NCBI RefSeq assembly: GCF_035046485.1
Contig: NC_085136.1
Location: forward strand, 160,763,963 to 160,827,962
Direction of reading: 5' to 3'
Source of the DNA: Aedes albopictus
Taxonomy: Eukaryota > Arthropoda > Insecta > Diptera > Culicidae
DNA: 64,000 nt
Position 1 is the first letter of the stretch; every line of letters starts with the position of its first letter. The notes beneath the pieces were generated by a model. The model searched no databases. It was not told the DNA's origin and saw nothing but the letters and a program-made list of their open reading frames with translations. A program made the position numbers and the translations under genes. Below, piece by piece: positions 46,260 through 57,754 of this stretch.

Positions 46260-47727
46260 AGCAAGAGCGTGGCTTTCATTTTTCAACGTGGGCTGCAAGT
46301 TCCTACCTCATGCTTCCACGGGTCAATCGATGACAAAGACCGCCAGCTAAGAGTTGTGTGCTTAGCTGGTAGTGCAACCTGGACACTATTGTCCTTCTGA
46401 CTTCAGCCAGATTGAAGAGGGACGTCGCGAGCGTTTATTCACCAAAGAGGTGCGGCTCAAACAGCCTCTGTTCTGGCAACTCTGTCGGCTGAGTATGAAA
46501 TGCTCTTCCACCGGGAGCTACACCTAAGGTGGCAAGGACTTTTAACGAGAAACAACGGACAAGAATTGGAACTTGGAGTATATAAATTCTAGCCCAGCTG
46601 AGTAAACTGGCACAACTAGCTAATGAGGCATGCCGTATGAAGCTTGAGATCCTAGGACTGAGCAAAGTCCGTTGGCCGAACTTTGGCGAACACAGATTGG
46701 CGTCGGGTTAAATTCTGCCATACGCTGGCCTACGAGGTGAACACGCTCCTCGACACCGTGGAGTTGTTTTCTTGCTCAGCGCTCACACCCATGCTGCGCT
46801 CATGAAGTGGGAACCTATTAATAAGAGGATAATTGTGCCCAGATTCAGAGCACGGGTTCGAAACCTTACCATGATCCAATGTTACGCGCTATTACCGATG
46901 CTGCCGAATTGCAAGACAAAGAGAACTTTTACAGCCAACTGAATGCTGTTGACAAGGTTCCGGAAGGTGATATCAAAAAGGATGGGCGACATCAACGCGA
47001 ATGTTGGTTCCAACAACTCCGACTATGAGCACGTCATGGGACGCCATGGTCTCGGAGAAATGAACGAGAACGGAGAGCTGCATGCAGAGTTTTGAGGCAA
47101 CAATAACATGATGATTGAAGAATCGCTCTTTCGTCATCGACCAGTGCGTAAAGTAACATGGATTTCTCGTGATGGAATCACGGAAAATCAAATCGACCAC
47201 ATCTGCATCAGCCGGAAATGCAAATGAAGCCTTCTTGATGTGCGGAACAAACGTAGCGCCGACATTGAGTCCGACCAACATCTCCTAATCGGCGAGATAC
47301 GTGCAGCCGATTGCGAAGATCCATCGACAGGAGGAGAAAATCGGGCGTCGGTTCAACACACGCCGACTGGAAGACGCTGCGGTGAAAAGGTCCTTCGTCG
47401 AGAAGCTGGAGAACCGTGCTGCGGCTATTCCGGAATGTGGAAGCGTAGAAGATCAATGGAGCACCTTCAAGAATGCCCTCATCGACACCGGTGAGAATAA
47501 TGAGGGTGAGATACGCACCCGGAGAAAGCAGTGAATCACAGATGATACCTGGAGAAAGATAGAGCAGTGAAGACTCTCGAGAAGGAAGTGAAACGCTCAT
47601 GTAGACGGGACAAAATAGCGCGGGCGGACCCCTAGCCGACAAAGGCGAGAAAGCCGCAAACACAGGCGACATCCGTCTCCTCTACGATGTTTCACGTCGC
47701 CTTAGTGGGACTAAGATAAATGCTAAG
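46260..47727 (+). pseudogene. RTE-like LINE: 5' region and endonuclease, heavily broken
   Basis: The first part (to about 46420) reads like a LINE leader. The endonuclease then appears as GLSKVRWPNF near 46660, HTHAALMKWEPINKRIIVPR near 46790 and ELQDKENFYSQLNAVDK near 46910. It continues with MGRHGLGEMNENGEL near 47030, ENQIDHICISRK near 47190 and EKIGRRFNTRRLEDAAVKRS near 47335. Another landmark is GENNEGEIRTRRKQ near 47500. Many frame changes and stops are present and the RT is absent. It abuts the R1-type remnant at about 47780. A relic of the same family is at 9665-9850. Confidence 0.75.
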
Positions 47728-48543
47728 GTGCCCAAAAGTCCAACCAGAGTAGCGACGATACTCGAAAGTTTTTGTTTACTAAACTGGAACTGGAAGGAAC
47801 GTGCCCCAACCACAGCCGAAGGTAGTTGTGGCGAAGAACTTGGCGGATGAGCTCCACGAGTTCGTCGTTAAAAACCACAACGTACATAAGGACATCAAGG
47901 ATTTGGTCTCGGATTTGGTGTTGAAGATTCGAAGAGCTCTCGGTGCTGCCTTGAAAGAATGGCGCAGCGTGGCACAGAGAGCAAAATAGCAGCGACTTAA
48001 AACGCCCTTGCATCAGCTACGCAACAGCAGCAAACGCCCGTGGCAATCCATGGGAAACACAGTATAAGAGGGAAGTTGACGCGAGAAGAAAACCTATCGA
48101 TTTCCGTGTCGAAGAGCAACGCATCCCATCCGGACACAGTAACTGGACAGCGGATGAAGCTGGAACCGCCGCAATTTAGACGAAAGGAAGGTATCCCGTA
48201 CAGGAAGTAGTGTATCGTGCGCCAGAGGGTTTCGTGATAGCCAAGGTCAACGGTATCTACATTTGTAGCTGCTACGCACCCCCACGCTGGACGATAGACC
48301 GTTTCAATCAGGTGCTCGATCAAATCATGGAGAAACTTGGTGGTTGGAATGCTTGGGTGGTTGAGTGGGGTAGCCGTCTCACAAACCCCAGAGGTTGGAG
48401 CCAGCTGAAAGCACTTTTCAGGTTGAACGTAGTTTTAATCAACGAAGGCTCTACGAGCATATACTGAAGCGATGGCAGAGAGTCTATCATCGATGTCACG
48501 TTCTGTAGTCCTGCATTAGCGAGGAGTACGAATTGGAGAGTAT

Positions 48544-48700
48544 CCCAGACAACCATTACTCGTATAAGATGTAGCATAAGATGATAAAGTGGAGGCCATA
48601 TGCGTGCATGCCTCCATTTAGGCGCATGTTAAATGTACGTATATCGCCTCCACTTTAACATCTTATGCAACATCTAATACGATCACTGGTTGACTGGGAT
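48544..48700. mobile_element. Complete CCCAGACAACC foldback MITE (157 bp)
   Basis: CCCAGACAACCATTACTCG at the left is matched, with a few differences, by the complement of the right end GATCACTGGTTGACTGGG. Inner arms around ATAAGATGATAAAGTGG are nearly perfect. It interrupts the R1-type endonuclease between NWRV and the YTHSDH reading. An AT lies on each side, too short to be sure as a target duplication. Other copies: 5367-5499 and 15171-15269. Confidence 0.85.
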
Positions 48701-50352
48701 GTGAATACTATACCCATAGCGACCACCAAGCGATCCGATACCGGATAACAGAGTAGATACAAACTGAAGCACGTGTGGATAGAACCCACGAGCGGAAGAG
48801 GAAGACAGACGCTTTTGACAAGGAGGTGTTTGCAGAAGCGCTCCGGTATGAGCGACACATGCTAAATCTGAGTCTTGTAGTACCGTTTTTGTTCTGGTTC
48901 GAGATTGCGATGCCACTACGCCAAGAAAAGTGCATCCGCTGCACGTTAGCCGAACAGTCTACTGATGGAATGCAACGATCGCTGAACTCCGTCGGAAATA
49001 TCTTCGAGCTGGAAGGATGATGCAAAGAGCCCATACTGTCTAAAAAAAAGAAGCACGCAGACCTGTGTTTAGGGCGGCAAGTGTGGCTCTCAAAAAAGGC
49101 ATTGAGCTTGGTGTTGAAAACAGCAATTCAACAAAATGCGAATATGTTTCGAAGCACGTTGCAGAAGTTCATAGACAAAAGGAACTTCCCCGATTGCTGT
49201 AAGCGCAGAAATTGGTACTGTTGCCAAAGCCGGGTAAGCCACTCGAAAATCCGTTGGCGTGTAGGCTTATATATCTGCTGGACACGGACGGTAAGCTCCT
49301 GGAGAAAGTCATCTCTAATAGGCTTGCAATTCACACAGAAGGCGAAAACGGTCAATCGGATTTGAAGTTCGGCTTCCGGAAAAGCAGGTGCACAGTCGAC
49401 GCTATTCGATTAGTTGTTGAAACAGCCGAAGCAGCCATGAAGCAGAAGAGTATAGGTAATCGCTACTGCACGGTAGCCACTCTAGATGTCTACAGCGCTA
49501 ACTGGGAGGCAATAGCGAAATCCCTACACAAAATGAGGGTCCCTGTGAATCTCTGTAGCATCCTGAAGAGCTATTTTCAGAACCGGACATTGGTCTACGA
49601 AACACGCGAGTTCCAGAAGACTATGAACATAACCGAGTGTGTCCCTCAAGGCTCAATCTTGGGCCGAATACTATGGAACGCGATGTATGACGAGTTGCTG
49701 CGAATGAGCTTACCGAGGGGAGTAAAAATCGTTGGTTTTGTGGACAACGTTGTGCTCGTGGTAATAGGAGCGTCGCTTAACGAAGTAGAAATATGTACTA
49801 GCCACGAAGGCGATCGAAATGGTAGAGAATTGGATGTGCGAGAGAAAGCTGGCGCTGGCTCATCATAAGACCGAAGTGTTGATGATCAGCAATCGGAAGG
49901 CAGTACAGAATGCTGAAATTACAGTTGGAGAACTCTCCATCGACTCGAAGCGAGAAGTGAAGCATCTTGGAGAGTGGGTGTATGATAGGCTGAATTTCAA
50001 CAGCCACGTGGACAACGTTTGCGAGAAGGCATCAAAGGCGATCACAGCGTTGACCCACATCCTGTCCAACAGCTCGGCGATCAATAGCGGTACGAGGAAA
50101 CTCTTGGCCAGTTTATCGACGTCGACACTCAGATATATGGCGCTCTTGTCTGGCCAGCGGAACAATAAACAAAGAGGAACCTAACGCGGTTGAACAGCAC
50201 GTACAGAGTAATAGCTATGAGGGAAACAAGCGCGTACCGGACAACATCTACGGAAGCGGTCTGTGTTATAGCAGGCATGCTCTCTATCGAAATAGTTTTG
50301 AAGGAAGACGGTGAGTGATACAGGAGCAGAGAAACGACAAGGGCCTGCACAG

Positions 50353-50424
50353 CCGTTCTATGCACACTTGTCCCATGTTATATAGGAATCCCATATAACA
50401 TGGGACAATTGTGCGTAGAACGGC
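50353..50424. repeat. Inverted duplication of LINE sequence, ~32-bp arms
   Basis: GCCGTTCTATGCACACTTG followed by TCCCATGTTATAT is repeated in reverse after a spacer of about eight bases. The left arm is the normal LINE coding order, so the right arm looks like an inverted local duplication or one end of a small foldback. Confidence 0.7.
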
Positions 50425-51010
50425 AGCGCAAGTCTGCTAGAGCTGGGTCAATAAGAAAATGGTAACTGTATTGGGGCCGCACCGCTAATGGAATATAGAC
50501 TCTCCGACTCATCCCGAACGTATCATTGTGGATACACAGAAAACATGGAGAAGTCAACTTCCACCTGACACAGGAAGTACCTCCATCGTTTCGGCCATGC
50601 AGAGTCCCACCGGACGCGGCCGGTGTTGGCATGATCCACCATGACACACATGACCGAGTAGTTCGTGGCGTTGGTTTTGAGTCGTCGGGGTACTGGTGAA
50701 CCAGAAGCCAACCACTAACCGGTATCGCAAAACCGACCTCGGCACCTGACTGGTCGGGGTTTTCGATGTAGGGAGAACTTCCATCGCCGGGGTTGTCTCT
50801 GTCGGAGTAGGCTAGGTCCACCGCCGGGGACTAGACCGAGTATTTTCGCGTAAAAAGCACCGGTCGTCGGGACGCATGTAAACCGGTAGTCGTTCTCAAC
50901 CGGAATCGCAAAACAGACCTCGGCACCTACCCGGGAAGTTCGGTTTCGGAAGATCTTCCACTGCCGGAGAACTTTTCGTTGGTGTAGGAATGATTCACCG
51001 CCGGGGGCTA

Positions 51011-51379
51011 TCTGAGAAGTGCCGTCGGAAACTGGCCATCAAAGCGAGAATGTTATAAGGTAAGTTGGTTACTAACACTGGTCGCTAAATGGAGAATATA
51101 TTAGGGCTAACCAGCTGAAGGGCTCGGCATGTGGCATGTTAGGTCTAACTAATGCACAAGAAGGTTGCTCAATGGCGAATACAAGAAGGAAAAAGAGCCA
51201 AAGGGCTGTGTTTGACCAAGTTAAAATAGCTAATTGCACGGGAGCCAAAAGGCTCGGAACAAAGAATATGTTATTCTATTGGTGATGGTGCACAAAGCAC
51301 GTAACGTCTCCCTTTTCATGAAATACTGCATGGTGGTTCCGGAGGGCGTTTCAAATTACAGCGTTTTTCTTGAGATGGT
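51011..51379. other. Unassigned spacer between two LINE remnants
   Basis: No gene or repeat pair recognised. Two short direct similarities (GGGCTAACCAGCTGAAGGGCT and AGGAAAAAGAGCCAAAGGGCT) may be decayed LINE 3' sequence. Confidence 0.3.
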
Positions 51380-52660
51380 ACGGTAGCTGACTGTCACCAG
51401 AAGCTAGAAGAGCGGATAAGTGAGATCAAGGAGAGCGATAATCTAAACACTATGTGGGAGTCAATTCATGCAGTGATGTGAATGGCAGCGAGAGAGGTAA
51501 TAAACAGTGCTCAAAGACGACCTAGGAATGGGTGGTTCAACGAGCAGTGCCAGAAGGTAACGATCGAGATGAATGTGGCTAGAAGCCGGATGCTGGTATC
51601 GGTGACCCGGAAGAACAGAGAGCGACATAGAGTAGCAAGAGCTTGAGCTTGAGCTTGAGCTTGATTGACCGCCCGTGGATGCTACTCCAGTATCGCCAGA
51701 CCAGCTACACTCACACAAGGACCAATGAGATAACTGCCGGGGACTAGCAGGCATCTTCAGTGTGTGAGCGTTGGTGATCTTCTATTTTTAGGCGACAATG
51801 GCGCCTGCCACGTCAGGTTGCAGGTCAATGTGGGGAAGGGGTAAGGAAGTGATGATTGCAATCGTTTGTATCCACATCTGGCCGAATATACCTCTGCGCC
51901 AGCACAAATTCTACGGATGTTGGAGTGTTGGTGGGAATTGGTTGGCAGAAGGTTCACACATTGGTGTGTGGATACCAGGGGAAGGTGATAGAATTGTGTT
52001 TTTTTTTATTATTTTGAAGATGTGCGGCACAGTTCGCTTGATTGCATAACTTGTAGGCGTTTTCTAATAGGATTGTGACACTGTGCTGTGAAAGTTTGGA
52101 AGGAAGGGAAACGGCTTTTTCAACCCGTTTCTGTTCTAGCGACGGCTATGAACATGTTTATATACATGAGTTGTATATGTAGAGAGCAGAGAGAAAGTAT
52201 ATAGAAAGATACAAAGTAGGAGGAAAGGGACGGGCCAGGGATTGAACCCAGGACCTTCTGCATATAAATCAGAAGCGGTAGCCACTAGACCACCAAGCCC
52301 GTCAGAGAGCGACATAGAGTAGCAAGAGGAGCCGAAAAACGCGTCTATCGCTAAAAGAAAGGAGAGACTGAGAAAAAAGTGGTTACTCAGGAGCAAAACA
52401 GTATGGAAAAGAATGACATGCGGAGGTTTTACGAAACTGTCAACAGCGTGAGGAGAAAATGTTCCTTTTCCCATCAAGTGCAACGATCGTGATGGAAGCT
52501 TGCTGACGGACAAAACAATGGTGGCTGCCAGGAGGAGGGAGTAAATTGAGGAAGTGTTGAAACGTGTGAAGGGGATAACGATAGACAGAATTTGAATGGA
52601 CGGCGATGGACAGGCTGTGAAATAAAAGCGTTGCTTTTTGAAAGCAGCGAGCAATCAAAT
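51380..52660 (+). pseudogene. RTE-like LINE linker region, split by a SINE
   Basis: The stretch reads KLEERISEIKESDNLNTMWE near 51400, QRRPRNGWFNEQCQKVTIEM near 51515 and VARSRMLVSVTRKNRERHRV near 51575. After the SINE it reads GAEKRVYR near 52330 and MEKNDMRRFYETVNSVRRKC near 52400. This is the linker between endonuclease and RT in RTE-type LINEs. Stops and frame changes follow, and the RT itself is missing. Confidence 0.7.
51642..52302 (-). mobile_element. 661-bp tRNA-derived SINE with 26-bp target duplication
   Basis: The bases 51616-51641 are repeated exactly at 52303-52328. On the minus strand the element starts with a tRNA-like head, with A box TGGTCTAGTGG (52282-52292) and B box GGTTCAATCC (52239-52248). 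It ends in CAAGCT hexamers (51642-51663 on the plus strand). The body includes polypyrimidine stretches and the GCTAGAACAGAAACGG landmark, also present at 1636-2038. The head is more tRNA-like than usual, but the long unrelated body and the tail show it is a SINE. The 26-bp duplication shows insertion by LINE machinery. Confidence 0.9.
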
Positions 52661-54464
52661 GTATTTGTAGAATCATAGACTCAGAACGATGTGTTAAAGG
52701 AAAATTCATCATGAGCTGGACAGCCCAATATTGTCTAGATTCGGAGTGACCAGGACACTCATAAATCGTTTGTTATTATTCAGATGATTTGAATAGATTC
52801 ATACATTACGCATATTTATGACCCAGAAAACTACATTGAAAACTCCATTATCATAAACGGCACCAATTTCAGAGCCAATTTTCTAAGACAAACATTTCAT
52901 TCTCTTATCTTGTCTCTGCTCTCGCATGGAAATATCCTGTGGCGACGATTGAATCTCATGTGACAAAGCATCTTCATCAGTGTGGTTTCACCGCAGTCAA
53001 ACCCCCTAAAACATGATTTATGGCGCCTGCCGAGAGCGGAAAACCATCAAAACTTCCACGCTACCGACTATACGTTCCCGCTCCAGTGCTCCTGTCTATG
53101 TGTGATTTTTTCATTACCGCAACGAAAGCTACGCAAACATGAAGAAATTGCACACCGGACGTGAGCGGAATCGGTACAATGTGCCAAATCGTTTCCGCGC
53201 ATTCGGTTGAGAGAGTTTAAAATTTGGGAATGCAGAAACATCCTGCAAAGAACAAACAAACGCAGTGATTCTTTTATTCATGCAATCAAATTATCGTTCC
53301 ATAAGATAAAGTGCCAGGGATATAGCACGTGCTGCACATGTAGTCATAAATCACCGGGATCTTCGTCGGCACAGGAAAGGCACGCAAACCCACATAAATT
53401 CATTTCCCTGGGGTTCTGTTCTGCTGGCTATTTGGTTTCGCACAGAAATAATGATTGCACATTTGTGATCCTAACAAATATTCGAAACCCTTTGAATGCT
53501 TATGTTTCGAAAGGCAAGCAGTCACGTCAAATCAAGGTCATTGAATGCTTCCGCGTAAAAGCTCTGAATTTTAGTTTCTTTCCTTCGGTTCTCCATCCAA
53601 CCAAACATTGAAATCCGATTTTCCGCAAAAGATAAAACGAACCTGTGGTGTATCGAATTTCCATCGGGTCCCATTCTCCGAAAGCAACGCGAAAGCAACA
53701 CTGTGACACATCTAAACATTTTCCAAGGCAACATTTTCCGCGGATCCAATATCGCTATGTGAATCGTTTCAGCAGAGGGAGCAATTATATACATTTGAGT
53801 GGCGACGACAGTGAACAATGCGAATGTGGCGCAGCAGAAAACATCTCGATTCTTCGAGATAACAAATCAAGCGTCTCGAAATAACAGAGCTTCCGTTTCA
53901 GTTTGGGAATGGGGCTTCGTCCGAACCCAGCGGTAATAGTGATTTTAGGATCAGATATTCAAATGAGCTCGAATGGGAATTTGCTAATTTTAGTATGGTA
54001 CCGAAACGACTTTTTTTTTTCATTTGAACTGGGGGCAAACTTGTTTCTCATCTCAGAGTTCTATGAGTACATTCCTAGTTATTGGCTTAGAGTTTCCATT
54101 GGCAAGCTAAAAATTTTTACATTTGGTTTTCGAGTCCTGGTCCTAAGCACCCGCCGCGTGAACACTACGAGAGCTTGTACGTCCTCCTCGAGCCAGGGAA
54201 TGAAATTATCGATCACGATCGTGATCATAGAAAACTCTCTCACACGCATTATCGGCGAAAAAAGACGTGCGATAAATTCAGACCCGGTTTTCTCCCGAGA
54301 ATGTGTTCTCGCTCGTTCCGCAGCGCCGAAAACGGATTATCGCCAGCAATGAAAAGAAGGCTGGTTTGCTCTCTGCGCTTTGTTCGTCTTTCAGTCCCAC
54401 CACCAGGTAGCCGTCGCCACCAAAGGTAGCTTTCATGAATCAAATTTCTTCCTCCTTTCGAGCA
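52661..54464. other. Unassigned; no gene recognised
   Basis: A 134-codon plus-strand frame (53207-53611) and a 149-codon frame (53903-54352) are open but show no motif or family-like wording and overlap frames on the other strand. GC content is mixed. This may be unique host DNA. GGGAATGAAATTATCG near 54195 has an inverted partner near 54745. Confidence 0.35.
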
Positions 54465-54660
54465 GCTTGTGTGGTCGCGTGGTTATGGTGCGGCTAAGAA
54501 ACATTTTTGTGGAGGGTCTTGGTTCGAATCCCATTGTCGGCACAATTTTTGTTATTTGCCTCCTGATAATTATCGCGATAATCGGCAAGGTGATAAAGTT
54601 GGATAGCGAAAATGGCAAGATCAGTTTTCGGCTATCTTTGGCAGTTGACAACAGCAGCGA
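54465..54660 (+). mobile_element. tRNA-derived SINE head
   Basis: TGGTCGCGTGG (54472-54482) and GGTTCGAATCCC (54521-54532) are clean pol III A and B boxes. The flanks do not form a closed acceptor stem. The downstream body is AT-rich and its end is not clear; a TTTTT run follows the tRNA part at 54546. Confidence 0.65.
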
Positions 54661-54759
54661 ACGATAAACATTTCTCGCTGGAAAAAGAATCGTTGAATTG
54701 TTCGGTTGCTCGGAAAATGCCAATTTTCGTCTCAATTTGCTGATAATTTCATTCCCTAC

Positions 54760-54862
54760 CTCGAGCACAACCCTGGTATCGTGTTTATAGAGAACAACCG
54801 TTCTCATCAGCGGTACATGGTACATTTGGTGTAAGGGTGAATCTTTTTCGACCGCAGGTACA
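54760..54862 (-). pseudogene. Short RTE LINE fragment
   Basis: The plus strand GGTACATTTGGTG followed by GAATCTTTTTCGACCGCAG closely matches 38316-38360 and 61984-62024 in the other RTE copies. The minus-strand reading has a TVVLYKH stretch where intact copies read PVVLYGH. It is an isolated relic. Confidence 0.7.
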
Positions 54863-55229
54863 GAAGATACTCAAAATGACTGGGACAGGCAAAAATTTCA
54901 CTTTTCACTAAATGTTCAACTAGCTGTAACTTTTCGAAAAGAGCATCAAATATTCTCAAATTTTTACTGTAAGTTCATCAACTAGTTGTGTATCAGTGGT
55001 TAAAATTTGGAAAAGATCGGGCTATTCTACACGAATTTATAAAGGTTCTAGAAAAAGGTATAATTGTTCGCTAGCCAACTTTGAGCTGTTATATCTCCGG
55101 ATGCAATGAACCGAATGCAATGAAATTTTGATCAAGGTAGCATGACCTTCCTGTTCTGGTGTGAGCAGATTTCCCCCTCCTCCATGGTCCAAAAGAAAAA
55201 AAAATACCAGCTGATAGAGTTGCGACAAC
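54863..55229. other. Unassigned AT-rich DNA
   Basis: No gene, repeat pair or motif recognised. Confidence 0.35.
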
Positions 55230-56335
55230 ACACGTGTGCTGGAAACAGCTTTTACAGTGATGGGCGAAATGCAGAGGCACATGATCGGTTGGTAGCCGAT
55301 CCACGAAAGAATGTGCAGGTGGAGAATCACGAACCGGTTCTTCAACATCAGCATAATAAACGTGCAGGAAGCGCTGATGATGGCAAAACGCATTTTACGC
55401 GCAGCTCGAACGCGAGTATGACCGCTGCCCAAGCCACGACGTCAAGATCATCATAGGAGACCTAAACGCTCTGGTGGGCCAGGAGGAGGAATTCAGACCA
55501 ACGATTGAAAAGCTTAGCGCTTACCAGCAGATGAACGAAAATGACCTACGCCCTAATGATTTCCCCGTCTTCAAAAACATGGTCATTCTTCGAACCTTCT
55601 TCTAGCACAGCCTCTTTTAGCATAACACCTGGAGATCAACACAGTAAACAGATTCGCAAATCAACCACATTCTGATTGATGGACGGCAATCCAGCATTTT
55701 AGATGTCAGGACCTATCGTGGCGCTACCATCGACTCTGATCACTACATGTTGATTGTTGTTTAAATAACTATGTTGGTACAGCAGAAGACGAGAACGAAC
55801 CAACTCCCACGCCGAGGGAAGCTAAGGATGTCATCCACCAGTTCGAAAACAACAAAGCAGCTGGTGAGGCAGTATCGCAGCAGAACTCATCAAGATGGTC
55901 TCGAAAGAGTTTGCTACCTCTCTGCACCTGTTAGTAGTCAAGACCTGGGATACCATACCGAACAGCTACCGGAGGAGTGAAAGGAAAGTAAATCTGTGCT
56001 ATGCACAAGAAAGGCAACAAGTTAATATGCGAGAACTTCAGAGCGATCACCATTTTGAATGCCGGCTACAAAGAACTTTCCCAGATCATCTTCCGTCGTC
56101 GATCATCTAAAGTAAATGAATTCGTAGGAAGTTACCTGGCCGATTTCATCGACGGCCGGTCGATGACGGACCGGATCTTCATCGTAAGGCAAATCCTCCA
56201 GAACTGCCGTGAATACCAGTTCCCAATGCGCAATACATTGCCTGTTCATCGGCTTCAAGGCGGCATTACGACAGTATCGACCACCACAGAGCATGGACAA
56301 AAGCAGGTTTCCCTAGAAGCTTACCAGTGCAGAAT
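55230..56335 (+). pseudogene. RTE LINE: endonuclease end and RT start, decayed
   Basis: An endonuclease part reads REYDRCPSHDVKIIIGDLNA (about 55412-55470), then QINHILIDGRQSS and VRTYRGATIDSDHYM. After a deletion the linker reads TPTPREAKDVIHQFENNKAA (about 55800-55865). The RT start reads MHKKGNKLICENFRAITILN (56001-56060) and VNEFVGSYLADFIDGRSMTD. Frame changes and stops throughout. It belongs to the same family as 31171-42782 and 61813-64000 but in the opposite orientation. Confidence 0.8.
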
Positions 56336-57377
56336 TCTTTAGAAAGTGAGTCGGAGGCAGAAATTACGGTGTTACCGAAGTGAGAAAGATCAGTGGCCAC
56401 AACCCGGTGGCATCCACCGTTGGGATAATCGGTGTGAGTTCGGTGCATGGCGAACCCGTGGTAAAGTAATAGTGGTCGAAGCGAGTGCATTGGTGCTTGG
56501 CACACGGCGAGGTTACCCCGGTTGTACCTATCGTCTCGTGGCTTCGGGCCACTATAGGTACGTCTGGAGCGCGTTGGCAATCGAAGTGAAAGCTTGGCCC
56601 CCACCGTGAATCACATCCGCTACACGCGATTGTCCGTCGAGTGGAAGTTTCCATTAAAGGAAAAGAATCCCAACGCCAGTGTACCCACCAGACTCATGTT
56701 CCGACGATCTGTCGATTGGAGTGTACCCACCGACTTTCCAGGGAACGGATACGACCCGCGGCGCGGCAAGTGTTATCGTTGCGACCGTGCATGCTTGATA
56801 CCTTGATCCTTGCAACCATCCGTCTCCACCATCTCACTGGCCGTAGCCATGAATCACTGTGTGCGTAACCAACCGCCGCCAGACGAACTACACACGCCGG
56901 TCTCGATAGGAAAGTGCTTCGTGATCGAGCTCGTATACAGCAATCAACATCGTCGGGATCAATCTATCCATCCAATCCCAGGACGGGGACCGTTCGAGGT
57001 TGGTATGCGTCGTCCAACCGTACGTGCACGAACCCAGAAAACAACAACACACACGAAACACAACGAGAATTAGTAGGGAAAACACAAAGTGTATTAGTAG
57101 GGGAAGATCGAAGACTAGGGTGTTAGAACGACTCACGGAAGACACACGAACAGGGTGGTGACGTCACAGCTAGGGAGTGAGTGATTATCGGTGATGTTCG
57201 GTACCGTTGGCCAGCGTAAGCTCCAGGAGAACTGCCGATAGCCGATCAGTAGCTAGCTAGCTCTTATAGGAGGAAGGTCAGGGCATTATAGAGGATTTTA
57301 TGAAAAGAAATGCGATGATTTTTTAAACTTAAACCTTCAAAATCGATCTATTCTTTCCACCTTGAAGATTTTGCAAT
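56336..57377. other. Unassigned, GC-richer, no gene recognised
   Basis: Several overlapping open frames of 60-96 codons occur on both strands, as expected from low stop density in GC-rich DNA. None has a motif. The stretch could be an old LTR or gag remnant, but I found no terminal repeat. Confidence 0.3.
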
Positions 57378-57381
57378 TTAA

Positions 57382-57497
57382 CCCTAAAAGGGATACCTGG
57401 GGTCCATTGGACGCCAGGCGCCTTTCATAGCTCGTCTTTGATGGAACACACTCAGTGAGGTGCCGAAACTGAGGCCATGAAGGTATCCCTTTTAGGG
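57382..57497. mobile_element. 116-bp TTAA-flanked MITE
   Basis: TTAA at 57378-57381 and 57498-57501. CCCTAAAAGGGATACC at the left is exactly complemented at the right. The interior carries GGACGCCAGGCGCC. The piggyBac-type target and CCC ends match the elements at 13819 and 15782. Confidence 0.9.
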
Positions 57498-57754
57498 TTA
57501 AATAAACTTTTCTCTCTGCTACTAAATTACTTTTTTAACATCGCATAATTCGGAAATTACCTTGAATTGGAGCGGACGTGGAAAGTTTTTGGGAATATAG
57601 GCCTTTGGATTTTGGGACTGCGGAGTATTTGGTGGGTAGGAATTGGAGGTGGGCTCTGTTGGTGGGCAATGACTTTGCTAGCTGGGCACTTTGAATCTGG
57701 AGCTCTTGGAAGACAACGTCGTCGTCTGTCGCTAAAACCAAGAATTTAAGGACC

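Larger units (their letters stand above)
47780..51010 (+). pseudogene. R1-type LINE: ORF1 relic, endonuclease, RT, Cys-rich end
   Basis: An ORF1 scrap (NLADELHEFVVKNHNVHKDI, about 47840) is followed by the endonuclease: GFVIAKVNGIYICSCYAPPR near 48225, and EWGSRLTNPRGW. It resumes after a MITE with YTHSDHQAIRYRI near 48710. RT reads KLVLLPKPGKPLENP near 49210, LKFGFRKSRCTVDAIRLVVE near 49360, and VPQGSILGRILWNAMYDEL near 49645. The catalytic box reads FVDN (about 49738) instead of FADD, so the enzyme is dead. Later parts read KTEVLMISNRKAVQ and HRFGHAESP near 50590. Several frame changes. The 3' part contains a diverged direct duplication (about 50710-50830 and 50880-51010). Confidence 0.8.

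Noticed and set aside
52231..52302. Functional tRNA gene on the minus strand
   Set aside because: A and B boxes are good but the segment is the head of a 661-bp SINE with its own target duplication and tail.
53207..53611. 134-codon plus-strand open frame
   Set aside because: No motif, no recognisable composition, and overlapping frames on the other strand; not enough to call a gene.
54465..54545. Functional tRNA gene on the plus strand
   Set aside because: The acceptor and anticodon arms do not close properly; a SINE head is more likely.
56346..57126. Cluster of open frames of 60-96 codons
   Set aside because: They overlap on both strands in GC-rich DNA and none shows a motif, as expected by chance.
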